From an archaeon (GTDB lineage Archaea > Nanobdellota > Nanobdellia > Woesearchaeales > ARS49), in the NCBI GenBank assembly GCA_020051845.1, contig JAGVQG010000060.1, forward strand, positions 1 to 48,939: a DNA stretch of 48,939 nt. The letters are read 5' to 3'. Position numbers and translations under genes: made by a program. Shown here one piece after another: positions 28,080-36,948 of this stretch (positions are counted from its first letter, which is position 1; every line of letters begins with the position of its first letter). The notes below the pieces were generated by a model. The model had not been told where the DNA came from. It did no database searches and saw only the letters and a program-made list of their open reading frames with translations.

Positions 28080-29132
28080 ATGAACATCAAAGGCAAGAAG
28101 ATGACTGCTAAACAGCAACGAAGCCCCGGGCTTCGTGATCCACGAAGCTTTGCTTCGAGTGAGCACCACACGTACGCTCCTGCAAGGACTAACACGTTGG
28201 AGGGCTTCCCTGAGATAAAGGGCGTCGATTTCAGCAAGGCGGTTGACATCAAGACTTTGCTTGACTCGTTCGCTTCGACAGGTTTCCAGGCGACGCAGCT
28301 CGCGCAAGCGGTAGAAATAGTCAACGAGATGCGCAAGGCAAAGGCCACGATATTCCTCTCCTGCACGTCCAACATCATAAGCAGCGGTCTGCGCGACATC
28401 ATCCGTTATCTCGTTCAGAACAAGATGATCGACGTCTTTGTCACTAGCGCGGGCGGCATCGAGGAGGACCTCATCAAGTGCATCAGGCCTTTCGTCATCG
28501 GCAAGTTCGAGGCTCCTGGCGCCATGCTCAACAAGGAGGGCATAAACCGCACAGGCAACATTTTCGTGCCGAACGACCGTTTCGCCAAGTTCGAGGATTT
28601 CATCGATCCGATTTTGGAGGAGCTTTACACGCAGCAGAAGAAGTCAGGCGAAATTCTCGACACCACCGAACTGATCGCGGAGCTCGGCAAGAGGATCGAC
28701 GACAAGGACAGCGTCCTTTTCTGGGCGCAGAAGAACAGGATACCTGTCTTCTGCCCGTGCATCACCGATGGTTCTTTGGGCGACCTGATATTCTTCCAGA
28801 AGCAGAAGCATCCTGATTTCAAGCTGGATATAACTGGCGACATGCTCAAGATCGTGAAGCTCACGCTCAACGCAGACAAGACCGGTTGCATACTTCTCGG
28901 CGGCGGCTCGGCGAAGCATTACGTCCTCAACGCTCAGCTCTTCAGAGAAGGGACTGAGTTCGCCGTCTACATCAACACCGCGCAGGAATTCGACGGTTCT
29001 GACAGCGGCGCAAGGCCTGATGAGGCTGTCTCCTGGGGCAAGATCAAGACGAACGCATTGGCTGTCAAGGTGCACGCCGACGCTACGCTTGTCTTCCCGC
29101 TTCTTGTCGCCGCGACGTTCGCGAGGAGATAG
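28080..29132 (+). CDS. dys: deoxyhypusine synthase
   Basis: FLSCTSNIISSGLRDIIRYLVQN, VTSAGGIEEDLIKC, ILLGGGSAKHYVLNA. Confidence 0.93.
   Translation: MNIKGKKMTAKQQRSPGLRDPRSFASSEHHTYAPARTNTLEGFPEIKGVDFSKAVDIKTLLDSFASTGFQATQLAQAVEIVNEMRKAKATIFLSCTSNIISSGLRDIIRYLVQNKMIDVFVTSAGGIEEDLIKCIRPFVIGKFEAPGAMLNKEGINRTGNIFVPNDRFAKFEDFIDPILEELYTQQKKSGEILDTTELIAELGKRIDDKDSVLFWAQKNRIPVFCPCITDGSLGDLIFFQKQKHPDFKLDITGDMLKIVKLTLNADKTGCILLGGGSAKHYVLNAQLFREGTEFAVYINTAQEFDGSDSGARPDEAVSWGKIKTNALAVKVHADATLVFPLLVAATFARR
28118..28157. repeat. alternating CGAAGC/GCTTCG hairpin cluster inside coding sequence
   Basis: ACGAAGCC-ccg-GGCTTCGT, GCTTCGTG-atc-CACGAAGC and CGAAGC-ttt-GCTTCG are overlapping alternative hairpins. 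Confidence 0.8.
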
Positions 29133-29143
29133 AAAGAAAACAA

Positions 29144-29160
29144 CCCGGCGTTGAGCCGGG
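29144..29160. terminator. hairpin, possible terminator region
   Basis: CCCGGC-gttga-GCCGGG immediately downstream of deoxyhypusine synthase and downstream of the opposing microprotein. Confidence 0.5.
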
Positions 29161-29177
29161 AGAAAACAGTCTTGATC

Positions 29178-29249
29178 CTAGCAGTGCGTGCAGACGTTGC
29201 AGCCACTTGCCTTCTTATTTCCCTTCTTCGATGTTCGTGCTTTTTCCAT
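29178..29249 (-). CDS. 23-aa microprotein MEKARTSKKGNKKASGCNVCTHC
   Basis: ORF below the track cutoff; minus-strand TATA-like CTATATG about 25 nt upstream; C-terminal CxxCxxC related to the second microprotein in this window. Confidence 0.55.
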   Translation of the reverse strand: MEKARTSKKGNKKASGCNVCTHC

Positions 29250-29350
29250 GTTTCTGGTCAAGAAATCCCTTGCTCATATAGTTTTTGTTTCACTGATGCA
29301 TGCTCGCAGTGAGTAATCTTTAAATAGAGGTGCCTGAAGAATAATTCTGA

Positions 29351-29632
29351 GTGAAGAGCATGTACGCAAACATACGCCCTATCGACCAATTGGCTGATTC
29401 TTATCTGAACGGCGCAGAGCCCACGAACGAAGGTCTCAACCGCCTCCTGAGCGCATTCTCGAAGGAAGCGACGAGATTGATCAATGAACGACGCGCGTTT
29501 GGCTATTCTCCTGTGGTGGCCTTACATGGCGATGGGATCGTGGCATATTCTTTGGGTGACGCTAGGATGCTTGCGCAGTGCTTCAGGAAGCTCAGCAATG
29601 TCGGCGAACTCGACGTTGTTCATATCGGCTGA
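29351..29632 (+). CDS. hypothetical protein
   Basis: 93-aa ORF with TATA (CTTTAAATAG) upstream; GTG 29351 or ATG 29360 start. Confidence 0.5.
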   Translation: MKSMYANIRPIDQLADSYLNGAEPTNEGLNRLLSAFSKEATRLINERRAFGYSPVVALHGDGIVAYSLGDARMLAQCFRKLSNVGELDVVHIG

Positions 29633-29665
29633 AGTATTTTATACCAGTCATCATTCTGTCATTGC

Positions 29666-30346
29666 ATGAAGGTCGGTGTTCTTTTCAGCGGAGGCAAGGA
29701 TTCTTTCTATGCGCTTCTCAAAGCAGGTAAGTATGAGGAGCCTGCCTGTTTGATCAGCGTCGTCTCCGAGAACAAGGAGAGCTACATGTTCCACACTCCT
29801 GGACAGAACCTGTTGGAGGCGCAGGCAGACGCCATTGGTTTGCCGCTTGTGACAGTGCGTTCCAAGGGCGAGAAGGAGTTGGAGCTTGCCGATCTGGAAG
29901 CCGCCATCAAGCTGGCGAAGAAGAAGTTCAAGATCAAGGGTGTCGTCACAGGCGCGCTCGCGTCCATCTACCAGGCCACGCGCGTGCAGAAGATATGCAA
30001 CGACCTGAAGCTGTGGTGTTTCAATCCGCTCTGGCAGAAGGACCAGATAGTCCTGTTGCACGAGCTTGTCGAGGATGGTTTTGTCGTCGGCATCAACGCC
30101 GTCGCTGCTGAGCCGTTCGACGAGCACTGGCTCGGCGTCACGATAACGCCTGAAGTGATCGATGAACTTCAGCTCATGGCGCAGAAGCACCACATCAATC
30201 CGGCTGGCGAGGGTGGCGAGTTCGAGACCTTTGTCATAGACTCGCCATTGCATAGGAAGAAGCTGGTCTTCGGCGAGAAGCGCAAGGTCTTCAAGGAAGG
30301 CGCCGGCGTTCTGGAGTTCAGCTTCGTGAGGACGATGAAGAAATGA
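29666..30346 (+). CDS. dph6: diphthine-ammonia ligase family ATP-pyrophosphatase
   Basis: VGVLFSGGKDSFYALL, PAGEGGEFETFVIDSPL. Confidence 0.88.
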   Translation: MKVGVLFSGGKDSFYALLKAGKYEEPACLISVVSENKESYMFHTPGQNLLEAQADAIGLPLVTVRSKGEKELELADLEAAIKLAKKKFKIKGVVTGALASIYQATRVQKICNDLKLWCFNPLWQKDQIVLLHELVEDGFVVGINAVAAEPFDEHWLGVTITPEVIDELQLMAQKHHINPAGEGGEFETFVIDSPLHRKKLVFGEKRKVFKEGAGVLEFSFVRTMKK

Positions 30347-30891
30347 TACTTGTCATAGAGACGGCGGAAAGGAAGAACTCGTTGCACTTCTTCGAGTTCG
30401 TGAAGCCCATCCTTGACATACTGGATTCCATGAACGCCCACTTCGAGGTGAGGCATTACAAGGAAGTCACCAAGGAGCACATCGATAAGGCGGAGAAGGT
30501 CATACTCTGCGGCAACGGGTTGCAGGATCGCGAGTTCCTGGTTGATGCTAAGAAGTTCAGCTGGCTCAAGACCACGACTAAGCCTGTGCTCGGCATTTGC
30601 GCCGGCATGCAGATCATCGGCAAGGTGCACGGCGCGAAGCTGATCAAGAAGGTCAAGATCGGCGTTTCGCACGTGCAGTTCCTCGATCCTGATCCTTTCA
30701 TGAACATGATGAGCAAGTATGATGTCTATGAGCTGCACAACTACGCCGTCAGCGTGCCAGCGGGCTTCGTCGAGCTGGCGGAGACAGACATCCCCATGGC
30801 CTTCAAGAAGAAGGACGTTCCGATGTACGGCGTGATGTTCCATCCAGAGGTCATGAACAAGGAATTGATAAAGGCGTTCGGGCAGATGTGA
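30343..30891 (+). CDS. class I glutamine amidotransferase (GuaA-subunit-like)
   Basis: LGICAGMQIIG nucleophile motif, GVMFHPEV; ATGA overlap with dph6-like gene. Confidence 0.85.
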   Translation: MILVIETAERKNSLHFFEFVKPILDILDSMNAHFEVRHYKEVTKEHIDKAEKVILCGNGLQDREFLVDAKKFSWLKTTTKPVLGICAGMQIIGKVHGAKLIKKVKIGVSHVQFLDPDPFMNMMSKYDVYELHNYAVSVPAGFVELAETDIPMAFKKKDVPMYGVMFHPEVMNKELIKAFGQM

Positions 30892-30913
30892 GCCATTCAG
30901 AGTTATAGTGTGT

Positions 30914-31225
30914 CTATCTCAAACCATCAAGTTTTCGTGTCAGTTCGGCGTGTACGATGCGGCGTTTCTCGGCAGTCAGGCTGAATAGCCGCTTTTCAAT
31001 CATGGCATTTGATATGGTGAAGATGTAGTTGAGTTTTATCACGCTGTCCTTGACGGCGCCTTCTTTCTTGGTGAGCGGGATGCCTTTCATCTCGGAATTG
31101 CTTGTGATGCCGGCGACAACAACGTTGTTATGTTCCTCGAAAAGCACGAGCGCGGGCCTTTTCTTGACCTCGAACGTGTCAGTGAATTGTATTGTGGCAA
31201 GCACCACGTCGCCCGGGTTATGCAT
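30914..31225 (-). CDS. mazF: MazF/PemK-type toxin
   Basis: GDVVLATIQFTDTFEVKKRPALVLF, VVVAGITSN, SVIKLNYIFTI. Confidence 0.85.
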   Translation of the reverse strand: MHNPGDVVLATIQFTDTFEVKKRPALVLFEEHNNVVVAGITSNSEMKGIPLTKKEGAVKDSVIKLNYIFTISNAMIEKRLFSLTAEKRRIVHAELTRKLDGLR

Positions 31226-31442
31226 GTTCCCATGCCTCGTCTGAATCGTTGTCCCATAGCTCCTTCATCTTTGATTGTTGTATCTTGTGGAGGAACTCGT
31301 CGTACTGGTTTTTCTTCTTGACGCTCTGGAAAACGCTTATCATCTTCTCGATCAGTTCGTTGTAGGTCTGTCGTGGATACTCCCTGATGCTCTTCAACGA
31401 TTCGACGAGGTCTTTGTCTAGTTGTATTGTTGTTGCCTTCAT
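31218..31442 (-). CDS. antitoxin of MazF-type pair
   Basis: MKATTIQLDKDLVESLKSIREYPRQTYNELIEKMI (RHH-like), overlaps toxin start. Confidence 0.75.
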   Translation of the reverse strand: MKATTIQLDKDLVESLKSIREYPRQTYNELIEKMISVFQSVKKKNQYDEFLHKIQQSKMKELWDNDSDEAWEHA

Positions 31443-31639
31443 TATACATCGCCTATAGTAAATACATAACGATTTATATATTAATCTTCCGCTAAATCCA
31501 AGCACGTGTTCTTGTTGCATCGCTATTTCTAGATACGTGCGGCTTATTGTGCGTTACTGTCAGAATCGTGGTAGATTTTCGGTTCGCTCGGAAGTTTTGG
31601 ATGTGAAACCTTTTAAACCAGCCATACATCATTTCGTTC

Positions 31640-32323
31640 ATGAAAGAGGTAGTCCTGTCATTGGGCGGTTCGCTTATCGTTCCTGACAAGGTCGATGTCG
31701 GCTTCCTCAAGAAGTTCAGGGCATTGGTCTTCCGTTATGTGAAGAAGGGCTACAGATTCTATATCATAACTGGCGGCGGCAGGGTATGTAGGGATTATCA
31801 GGCAGCAGCTAACGCGGTAAGGCCTTTGTCCACCGATGAGTTGGACTGGATAGGCATCCATGTGACGAGGATGAACGCGGATTTCATCAGGACGCTATTC
31901 AAGCCGTACTCCTGGAAGCACATACTTGGCGATCCTGCGAAAAGGATGGAACTCACGAAGAAGGACAGGGTCATCGTCGGAGCGGGCTGGCTTCCTGGCT
32001 GGAGCAGCGACTATGACTCCGTCGTCATCGCGAAGACCTATGGCGTCAAGACCGTCATCAATCTCACGAATGTCGACTACGCCTATGATAAGGATCCGTC
32101 CAAGTTCAAGGGTGCGAAGCGGCTTGAGAATCTGTCATGGAAAGCGTTCATCAAGATTGTGGGGACGAAGTGGCGCTCAGGCATGCACGCTCCTTTCGAC
32201 CCGGTGGCGAGCAGGTTCGCGTCTAAGAAAGGGATCAGGGTCATCATCACCAATGGCAGGGATCTGAAGAATCTTGAGAGGCACCTGCAGGGGAAAGCGG
32301 CGAAAGGCACAGTGATAGAGTGA
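31640..32323 (+). CDS. pyrH: uridylate kinase (amino acid kinase family)
   Basis: VVLSLGGSLIVPD, IITGGGRVCRDY, NLTNVDYAYDKDP. Confidence 0.88.
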   Translation: MKEVVLSLGGSLIVPDKVDVGFLKKFRALVFRYVKKGYRFYIITGGGRVCRDYQAAANAVRPLSTDELDWIGIHVTRMNADFIRTLFKPYSWKHILGDPAKRMELTKKDRVIVGAGWLPGWSSDYDSVVIAKTYGVKTVINLTNVDYAYDKDPSKFKGAKRLENLSWKAFIKIVGTKWRSGMHAPFDPVASRFASKKGIRVIITNGRDLKNLERHLQGKAAKGTVIE

Positions 32324-32342
32324 ATATTTCTTGTACTGTCTT

Positions 32343-32819
32343 CTAATTCAGAAGCACTATCGCCAGGTTCAGCACTGCCGCGAAAGCCACCCATAGTATG
32401 TATGGAATGAGCAGATATGCCGCTATCTTCGATGTACGTTGGAATCTATCTATGGTCAGCGCGATCATCATCAGCATCATCACTATAACGATGAAAGCGA
32501 ATATTGGTGAGCGCAGTCCGAAGAATATGATGGACCATAGCGCGTTGAGGATCAGCTGTGTCCAGAAGACTATCATCGCTGCTTTGAACGAGTTGGGTCT
32601 TACCTTTGCGGTCCACACGAGGTAAAGGGAGATTCCCATCAATGTGTAGAGAATGGTCCAGACAGGGCCGAAGAGGTAGTTTGGCGGGCTGAAACTGGGC
32701 TTGACCAAGCCAGCGTACCAGGTCGGTATCGCGGATGTCGTGAAGAACGCGCCGATGAGTCCTGCCATCTGGCAGATGATTATCGACCCTACCAATTTGA
32801 GCGCGCTTTGTGTCCTCAT
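32343..32819 (-). CDS. TspO/MBR family protein
   Basis: WYAGLVKPSFSPPNYLFGPVWTILYTLMGISLYLVW, five TMs. Confidence 0.92.
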   Translation of the reverse strand: MRTQSALKLVGSIIICQMAGLIGAFFTTSAIPTWYAGLVKPSFSPPNYLFGPVWTILYTLMGISLYLVWTAKVRPNSFKAAMIVFWTQLILNALWSIIFFGLRSPIFAFIVIVMMLMMIALTIDRFQRTSKIAAYLLIPYILWVAFAAVLNLAIVLLN

Positions 32820-32944
32820 GTCAGCCTCTTTATCCGATACACTCATATGATATTTATAAATGATGTGTCGGCTGATTCACTGGTATCTTGGTTTTCAAGT
32901 CGATTAAGCTTTTATATGCCCGTATCTGCGCATCTGTTGGGATC

Positions 32945-33643
32945 ATGGAGACTTTGTTCGCTGGGAAAAGACCTTTGCGGGTCGCTGTTTTCTTGTCAGA
33001 TGATGGCACTCTTGTCAGGCAGCTCATGCAGGGCGCTGGAAAGTCGTATGAGATCGCGGTGATTTTCAGCGACACGCCTGCGAGCGCGGCAAGGGAATTG
33101 GCAGGCATGTTCAAGCTTCCAGTGGTCATCAATGATATTGAGGATTTCTGCATCAAGCGCGGAGCGAAGCGCACCGATATGCGCGTGAGGGAGCAGTTCG
33201 ACGCTTTCACGGCGACCGCTTTGGCAGGATACAATCCCGACATTATCATGATGGCTGGCTACGCGAGCTTGGTGTCTGCGCCGTTGCTGGAGAGATACCT
33301 GGTCGTCAACCTGCATCTTGCGGATTTGTCGTTGCGTGACGCGTCAGGGAATCCTCTTTTCCCTGGTTTGCATCCTGTGGCTGACGTGATAGCGTCAGGC
33401 CTTAGCACTGTCGCTGCTTCGACGCACATCGCAGTGCCTGAGATGGACCAGGGTCCTGTATTGATGATATCGAACCAGGTGCTTGTCGAGGCTGATGTGG
33501 GTCAGACCGAGGCGAGACTCAAGCAAGAGGCGGGCCGATTGGTGAAGAACACTGTCGAATGGATCGCCGAAGGAAGGTTCGCAAGGGAAGGAGAGACCGT
33601 GTTCTGCGATGCCAGGCCAACCAAGTGGGGGTTGCCATCATGA
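32945..33643 (+). CDS. formyltransferase family (PurN-like)
   Basis: LAGYNPDIIMMAGYASLVS, NLHLADLSL, ASTHIAVPEMDQGPVL. Confidence 0.75.
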   Translation: METLFAGKRPLRVAVFLSDDGTLVRQLMQGAGKSYEIAVIFSDTPASAARELAGMFKLPVVINDIEDFCIKRGAKRTDMRVREQFDAFTATALAGYNPDIIMMAGYASLVSAPLLERYLVVNLHLADLSLRDASGNPLFPGLHPVADVIASGLSTVAASTHIAVPEMDQGPVLMISNQVLVEADVGQTEARLKQEAGRLVKNTVEWIAEGRFAREGETVFCDARPTKWGLPS

Positions 33644-34650
33644 GGAGGATGATTCTGGTATTGGCTCTTTTACTGCTGGCCGCGTGCGCAGTGCCGCCGG
33701 CGAGCGAGAAGTCGATAATATACCAATTGCAGCACCCTGTCGTCGAGAACGTTTCTCAGCAAGAACCTGTCGTCGCAGTTAAGCAGATGGAAGTGGTTGT
33801 GCCTGTCGCAGAAGTGACAGTGAAACCTTCGCTCGAGCGTCTTGAGGCGCGTGCGAAAGCGTTCGCAGACGCCTGGCAGCGTTTTGACGTGCCTTCGATG
33901 TATTCTTACTTGTACGAGGAGTTGCGCCAGCGCATCGATCCTGTCGAGCTCGCAGATGTTCTGCTTTACTTCAAGCCCAAGGACCGCGCCTATGTCAACT
34001 TCGAGGAGATTCGCAGCGACGGAACCGATTACTGGGCTGTGATGCAGCAGGGCAATGATTACACTGGTTGGAAGACCTATGTGATACCTTTCGTGCACGA
34101 GTCCGGCGAGTGGAACCTGCAGTGGGGTGATGAATATTCGACCCGCGAAGGCATAATCGCTTCCTGCGGCGCGAAGACTTCGATGAACGATACGGCAGAT
34201 GCCAAGGTCGCGGCCGCACGCGCGCTTTCGGCGAGCTCCTGCATGGAAGCGGGCGCTTTGGCGATCGATGACCCGACGATATGTCCCTATGCGGTCTATA
34301 ATCGTGATAGGTGCTACAGGGATCTTGGCATCGTCATGACGAAGCAGCAGCGCATCGACATGTGCAAGGACACGACAGGCGTCAAGGACAACATCACGAT
34401 CGCGCAATGCCTTTACGACCTTGCAGTCTCCGAGTCGGATGTCGCCATCTGCAAGATGATAGAGAAGAACAGGGTCGAGCGCTATTTCTGCATCGGCGAG
34501 CTATCCGCGGTCACCCACGCGCCCGAGAATTGCAACGACGCCATTAATGATTACACGATGCGGCTCTGCCTCGAGAAATACATCGACGAGACGCAATCGA
34601 CCTATGATATCTGCAGGGATCCCAAGTGGAAGACTCTGGTGGATTGCTGA
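33640..34650 (+). CDS. putative lipoprotein, unknown function, Cys-rich C-terminal half
   Basis: Lipobox-like LLLAACAVPP; ATGA overlap with upstream formyltransferase; repeated C-x(n)-AxC segments. Confidence 0.7.
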   Translation: MRRMILVLALLLLAACAVPPASEKSIIYQLQHPVVENVSQQEPVVAVKQMEVVVPVAEVTVKPSLERLEARAKAFADAWQRFDVPSMYSYLYEELRQRIDPVELADVLLYFKPKDRAYVNFEEIRSDGTDYWAVMQQGNDYTGWKTYVIPFVHESGEWNLQWGDEYSTREGIIASCGAKTSMNDTADAKVAAARALSASSCMEAGALAIDDPTICPYAVYNRDRCYRDLGIVMTKQQRIDMCKDTTGVKDNITIAQCLYDLAVSESDVAICKMIEKNRVERYFCIGELSAVTHAPENCNDAINDYTMRLCLEKYIDETQSTYDICRDPKWKTLVDC

Positions 34651-34664
34651 ACAGATCGGGTTGT

Positions 34665-35630
34665 TCAACGTAGGTAGATGTTCCTTTCTTCCTTCGGGTC
34701 GTAGAGCTCTATCGCTTCAGGATCGGCGTCTGCCATCAGTTTCTGCATCCTGACCATCTTGCCGTCAAGCGCGTCCATCGCGCTGATGACGAGCGCTTCC
34801 GGGAACGCAGGCACTTTCGGGCTTCCCCAGGCGATCTCGGCATGGTGGCTGACGAGGATATGTGCAAGTTTGAGCAGCGTGTTCTCGTCGACTCCGGGTT
34901 TTCCCTTGAACGACAGTATCTGCGCTGTCCCGATGACGAGGTGGCCGACAAGCAGTCCGGGCACTGTCGTTTTTATCGTCGCCTTTGTCTCGTACTCTTC
35001 GAGCTTGCCTAGGTCGTGCAGCAGCGCGCCTGTAATCATAAGGTCACGGTCGAGTGAGGAGTATTCAGCTGCGCGCGCTGCGTCGCATAGCTTTGCCACG
35101 CTCAGCTCGTGTTCCATGAGTCCGCCTATCCATGCGTGGTGCTTTATCATCGCACCAGGCGCTTTCTTGAAGCGTTCGACGAAAGCAGGGTCCTTGAATG
35201 TCTCTTTCAGTATGATCGATAGTGTCGGGTTCTTGACAGAGTCCATCATCGTTTTGTAGTCGTTCCACATCGCGTTGATGTTCTTCTGGCTTACTGCCAC
35301 GAAATCAACAGGGTCGTACTCGCCGTCCTTTAGGACGCTGATCGTGTCGTTCTCGGTCACCGATAACTCCAGTCTGCCGTTGAACTCATTGACGCGGCAC
35401 TGCACGCGTATGACGCCTCCTTCGGTGATTGATTCATAGAATTGGCGTATCATCTCCTCGTTTGTACCACCCCAGAATTTGAGCATTATCGTGCCTGTGG
35501 GATCGGTGAGCATGAGTTCGAAACGCCATCCCCTTGCGTATTGGACTGGTGATCGCTTGTTCATCACAGCGTAGAAATCGTCGATTATCTGGTCGCGTTT
35601 GAGCGAATTAATAGGGTGTTTCTTTGTCAT
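34665..35630 (-). CDS. OB-fold + HD domain 3'-5' exoribonuclease, YhaM-like
   Basis: OB-like N-terminus; HHAWIGGLMEHELSV, TGALLHDLGKLEEY. Confidence 0.85.
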   Translation of the reverse strand: MTKKHPINSLKRDQIIDDFYAVMNKRSPVQYARGWRFELMLTDPTGTIMLKFWGGTNEEMIRQFYESITEGGVIRVQCRVNEFNGRLELSVTENDTISVLKDGEYDPVDFVAVSQKNINAMWNDYKTMMDSVKNPTLSIILKETFKDPAFVERFKKAPGAMIKHHAWIGGLMEHELSVAKLCDAARAAEYSSLDRDLMITGALLHDLGKLEEYETKATIKTTVPGLLVGHLVIGTAQILSFKGKPGVDENTLLKLAHILVSHHAEIAWGSPKVPAFPEALVISAMDALDGKMVRMQKLMADADPEAIELYDPKEERNIYLR

Positions 35631-35669
35631 GACAGTGTGCCGCTGTCTTCCTCTATTAAATCTTGCGCC

Positions 35670-35720
35670 CTAGCAGCGCGTGCAGACCTTCTTGGATTTC
35701 ACTACCTTTTTCTTTACCAT
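35670..35720 (-). CDS. 16-aa microprotein MVKKKVVKSKKVCTRC
   Basis: GAGGTG Shine-Dalgarno-like sequence upstream, co-directional with the small membrane protein; C-terminus VCTRC parallels VCTHC at 29178. Confidence 0.5.
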   Translation of the reverse strand: MVKKKVVKSKKVCTRC

Positions 35721-35743
35721 TGGACACCTCTTGATTTCGCGTT

Positions 35744-35899
35744 TCAAAGCACAGCGCCTATGACGCCGAGCGCTCCGATGATTATTAGGTAGACGCCGAC
35801 TATCCAGCGTAGCAGGCTCGGGAATGCGAGTATGAGCACGCCGAAGATCAACGACAGCAAAGATGCGAGGAGTCCGCCCGTTCCTAAGATTATGGCCAT
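35744..35899 (-). CDS. 51-aa membrane protein, DUF3096-like
   Basis: MAIILGTGGLLASLLSLIFGVLILAFPSLLRWIVGVYLIIIGALGVIGAVL; two TM helices. Confidence 0.75.
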   Translation of the reverse strand: MAIILGTGGLLASLLSLIFGVLILAFPSLLRWIVGVYLIIIGALGVIGAVL

Positions 35900-35976
35900 T
35901 CAAAGCCCTCCGTGCGCGAGGCACAAGGCATCATTGTCGGGAAGGTTTATAATGGTTTGGCGACGGGATAGGCGAT

Positions 35977-36882
35977 ATGAACGTCGGTTCATTGCGTCTT
36001 GACGGCAACCTCATCCTCGCTCCGATGGCGGGCTATTCCGACATCGCGATGCGCGTCCTCTGCCGCAGGAATGGTGCGTCATTGGTGTGTTCAGAGATGG
36101 TTCACTCCTCAGCCGTCAACCATGATAACGTGAAGACTCGACTCATGATGCGCATCCACGATCAGGAGCGTCCTACTTGCGTGCAGCTATTCGGCAGCAA
36201 GCCAGAGGAGGTCGCTGCTTCCTGCCTGAAAATCGAGCCTAATTGCGATGTGATCGGCTTCAATTTCGGCTGTCCGGCACAACAGATCAGGGTATCTGGC
36301 TGTGGAGCGGTCTTGCTTGATCATCCGGAAATGATCGCGGCCATCGTGTCTGCACTGCGTGCTTCTACCAAGAAGCCGCTGCTGATGAAGATGCGACTCG
36401 GAAACATGAAACGGGCAGACTTCGTCGACATCGCGTTGAGCATGCAGGAAAACGGCGCTGATGCGGTTATTGTCCACGGTCGCACCGCAAAAGAGGGTTA
36501 TTCTGGTCACGCTGATTGGAGTGCGATAGCAGAGATCAAGAAAGCGTTGTCAATCCCAGTCATCGCGAACGGCGACATAATTGACGGTCCATCGGCAGAG
36601 AGATGCTTGAAGGTGACGAAGGCGGATGGTTTGGCCATCGGCCGCGCTTCTCTGGGTGATCCTGGTGTCTTCAGTAGAATCATGGAATATCTCGATTCAG
36701 GAAAGATCATCTCTTCTCCAGCGCCTCAAGAGAAGCAGACCAGGTGGAAGGAATATCTCGCTCTGGCGTCGGAAGCAGGCCTTCAGAAGCAGCAGATCCT
36801 CCAGCAGGCGATGGTCTTCACCAAGGGCGTCCCTGGAGCGGCGAAGTTGCGGGCGGGATTGTCTGCAGGCAATCTCAAGTGA
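35977..36882 (+). CDS. dus: tRNA-dihydrouridine synthase
   Basis: LAPMAGYSDIAMR, GFNFGCPAQQIRVSGCGAVLL, VIVHGRTAKEGYSGHADW, IANGDI. Confidence 0.92.
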   Translation: MNVGSLRLDGNLILAPMAGYSDIAMRVLCRRNGASLVCSEMVHSSAVNHDNVKTRLMMRIHDQERPTCVQLFGSKPEEVAASCLKIEPNCDVIGFNFGCPAQQIRVSGCGAVLLDHPEMIAAIVSALRASTKKPLLMKMRLGNMKRADFVDIALSMQENGADAVIVHGRTAKEGYSGHADWSAIAEIKKALSIPVIANGDIIDGPSAERCLKVTKADGLAIGRASLGDPGVFSRIMEYLDSGKIISSPAPQEKQTRWKEYLALASEAGLQKQQILQQAMVFTKGVPGAAKLRAGLSAGNLK

Positions 36883-36902
36883 TGTTCTTCTCATTCATTT
36901 GC

Positions 36903-36911
36903 TTTATATAT
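36903..36911 (+). promoter_or_regulatory. TATA box for kinase pair
   Basis: TTTATATAT; implies translation start at or after 36949, not 36910. Confidence 0.55.
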
Positions 36912-36948
36912 GAAGTTTCCCGTGAATAACACGATATTTAGGAGTATC

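Noticed and set aside
29284-29312. TCACTG...CAGTGA 6-bp inverted repeat
   Set aside because: Short arms with 11-nt loop; not convincing without conservation.
35908-35925. GTGC-gcgag-GCACAAGG resembling part of the double-hairpin element
   Set aside because: Only the first arm matches; the second hairpin and TTGTGC arm are absent.
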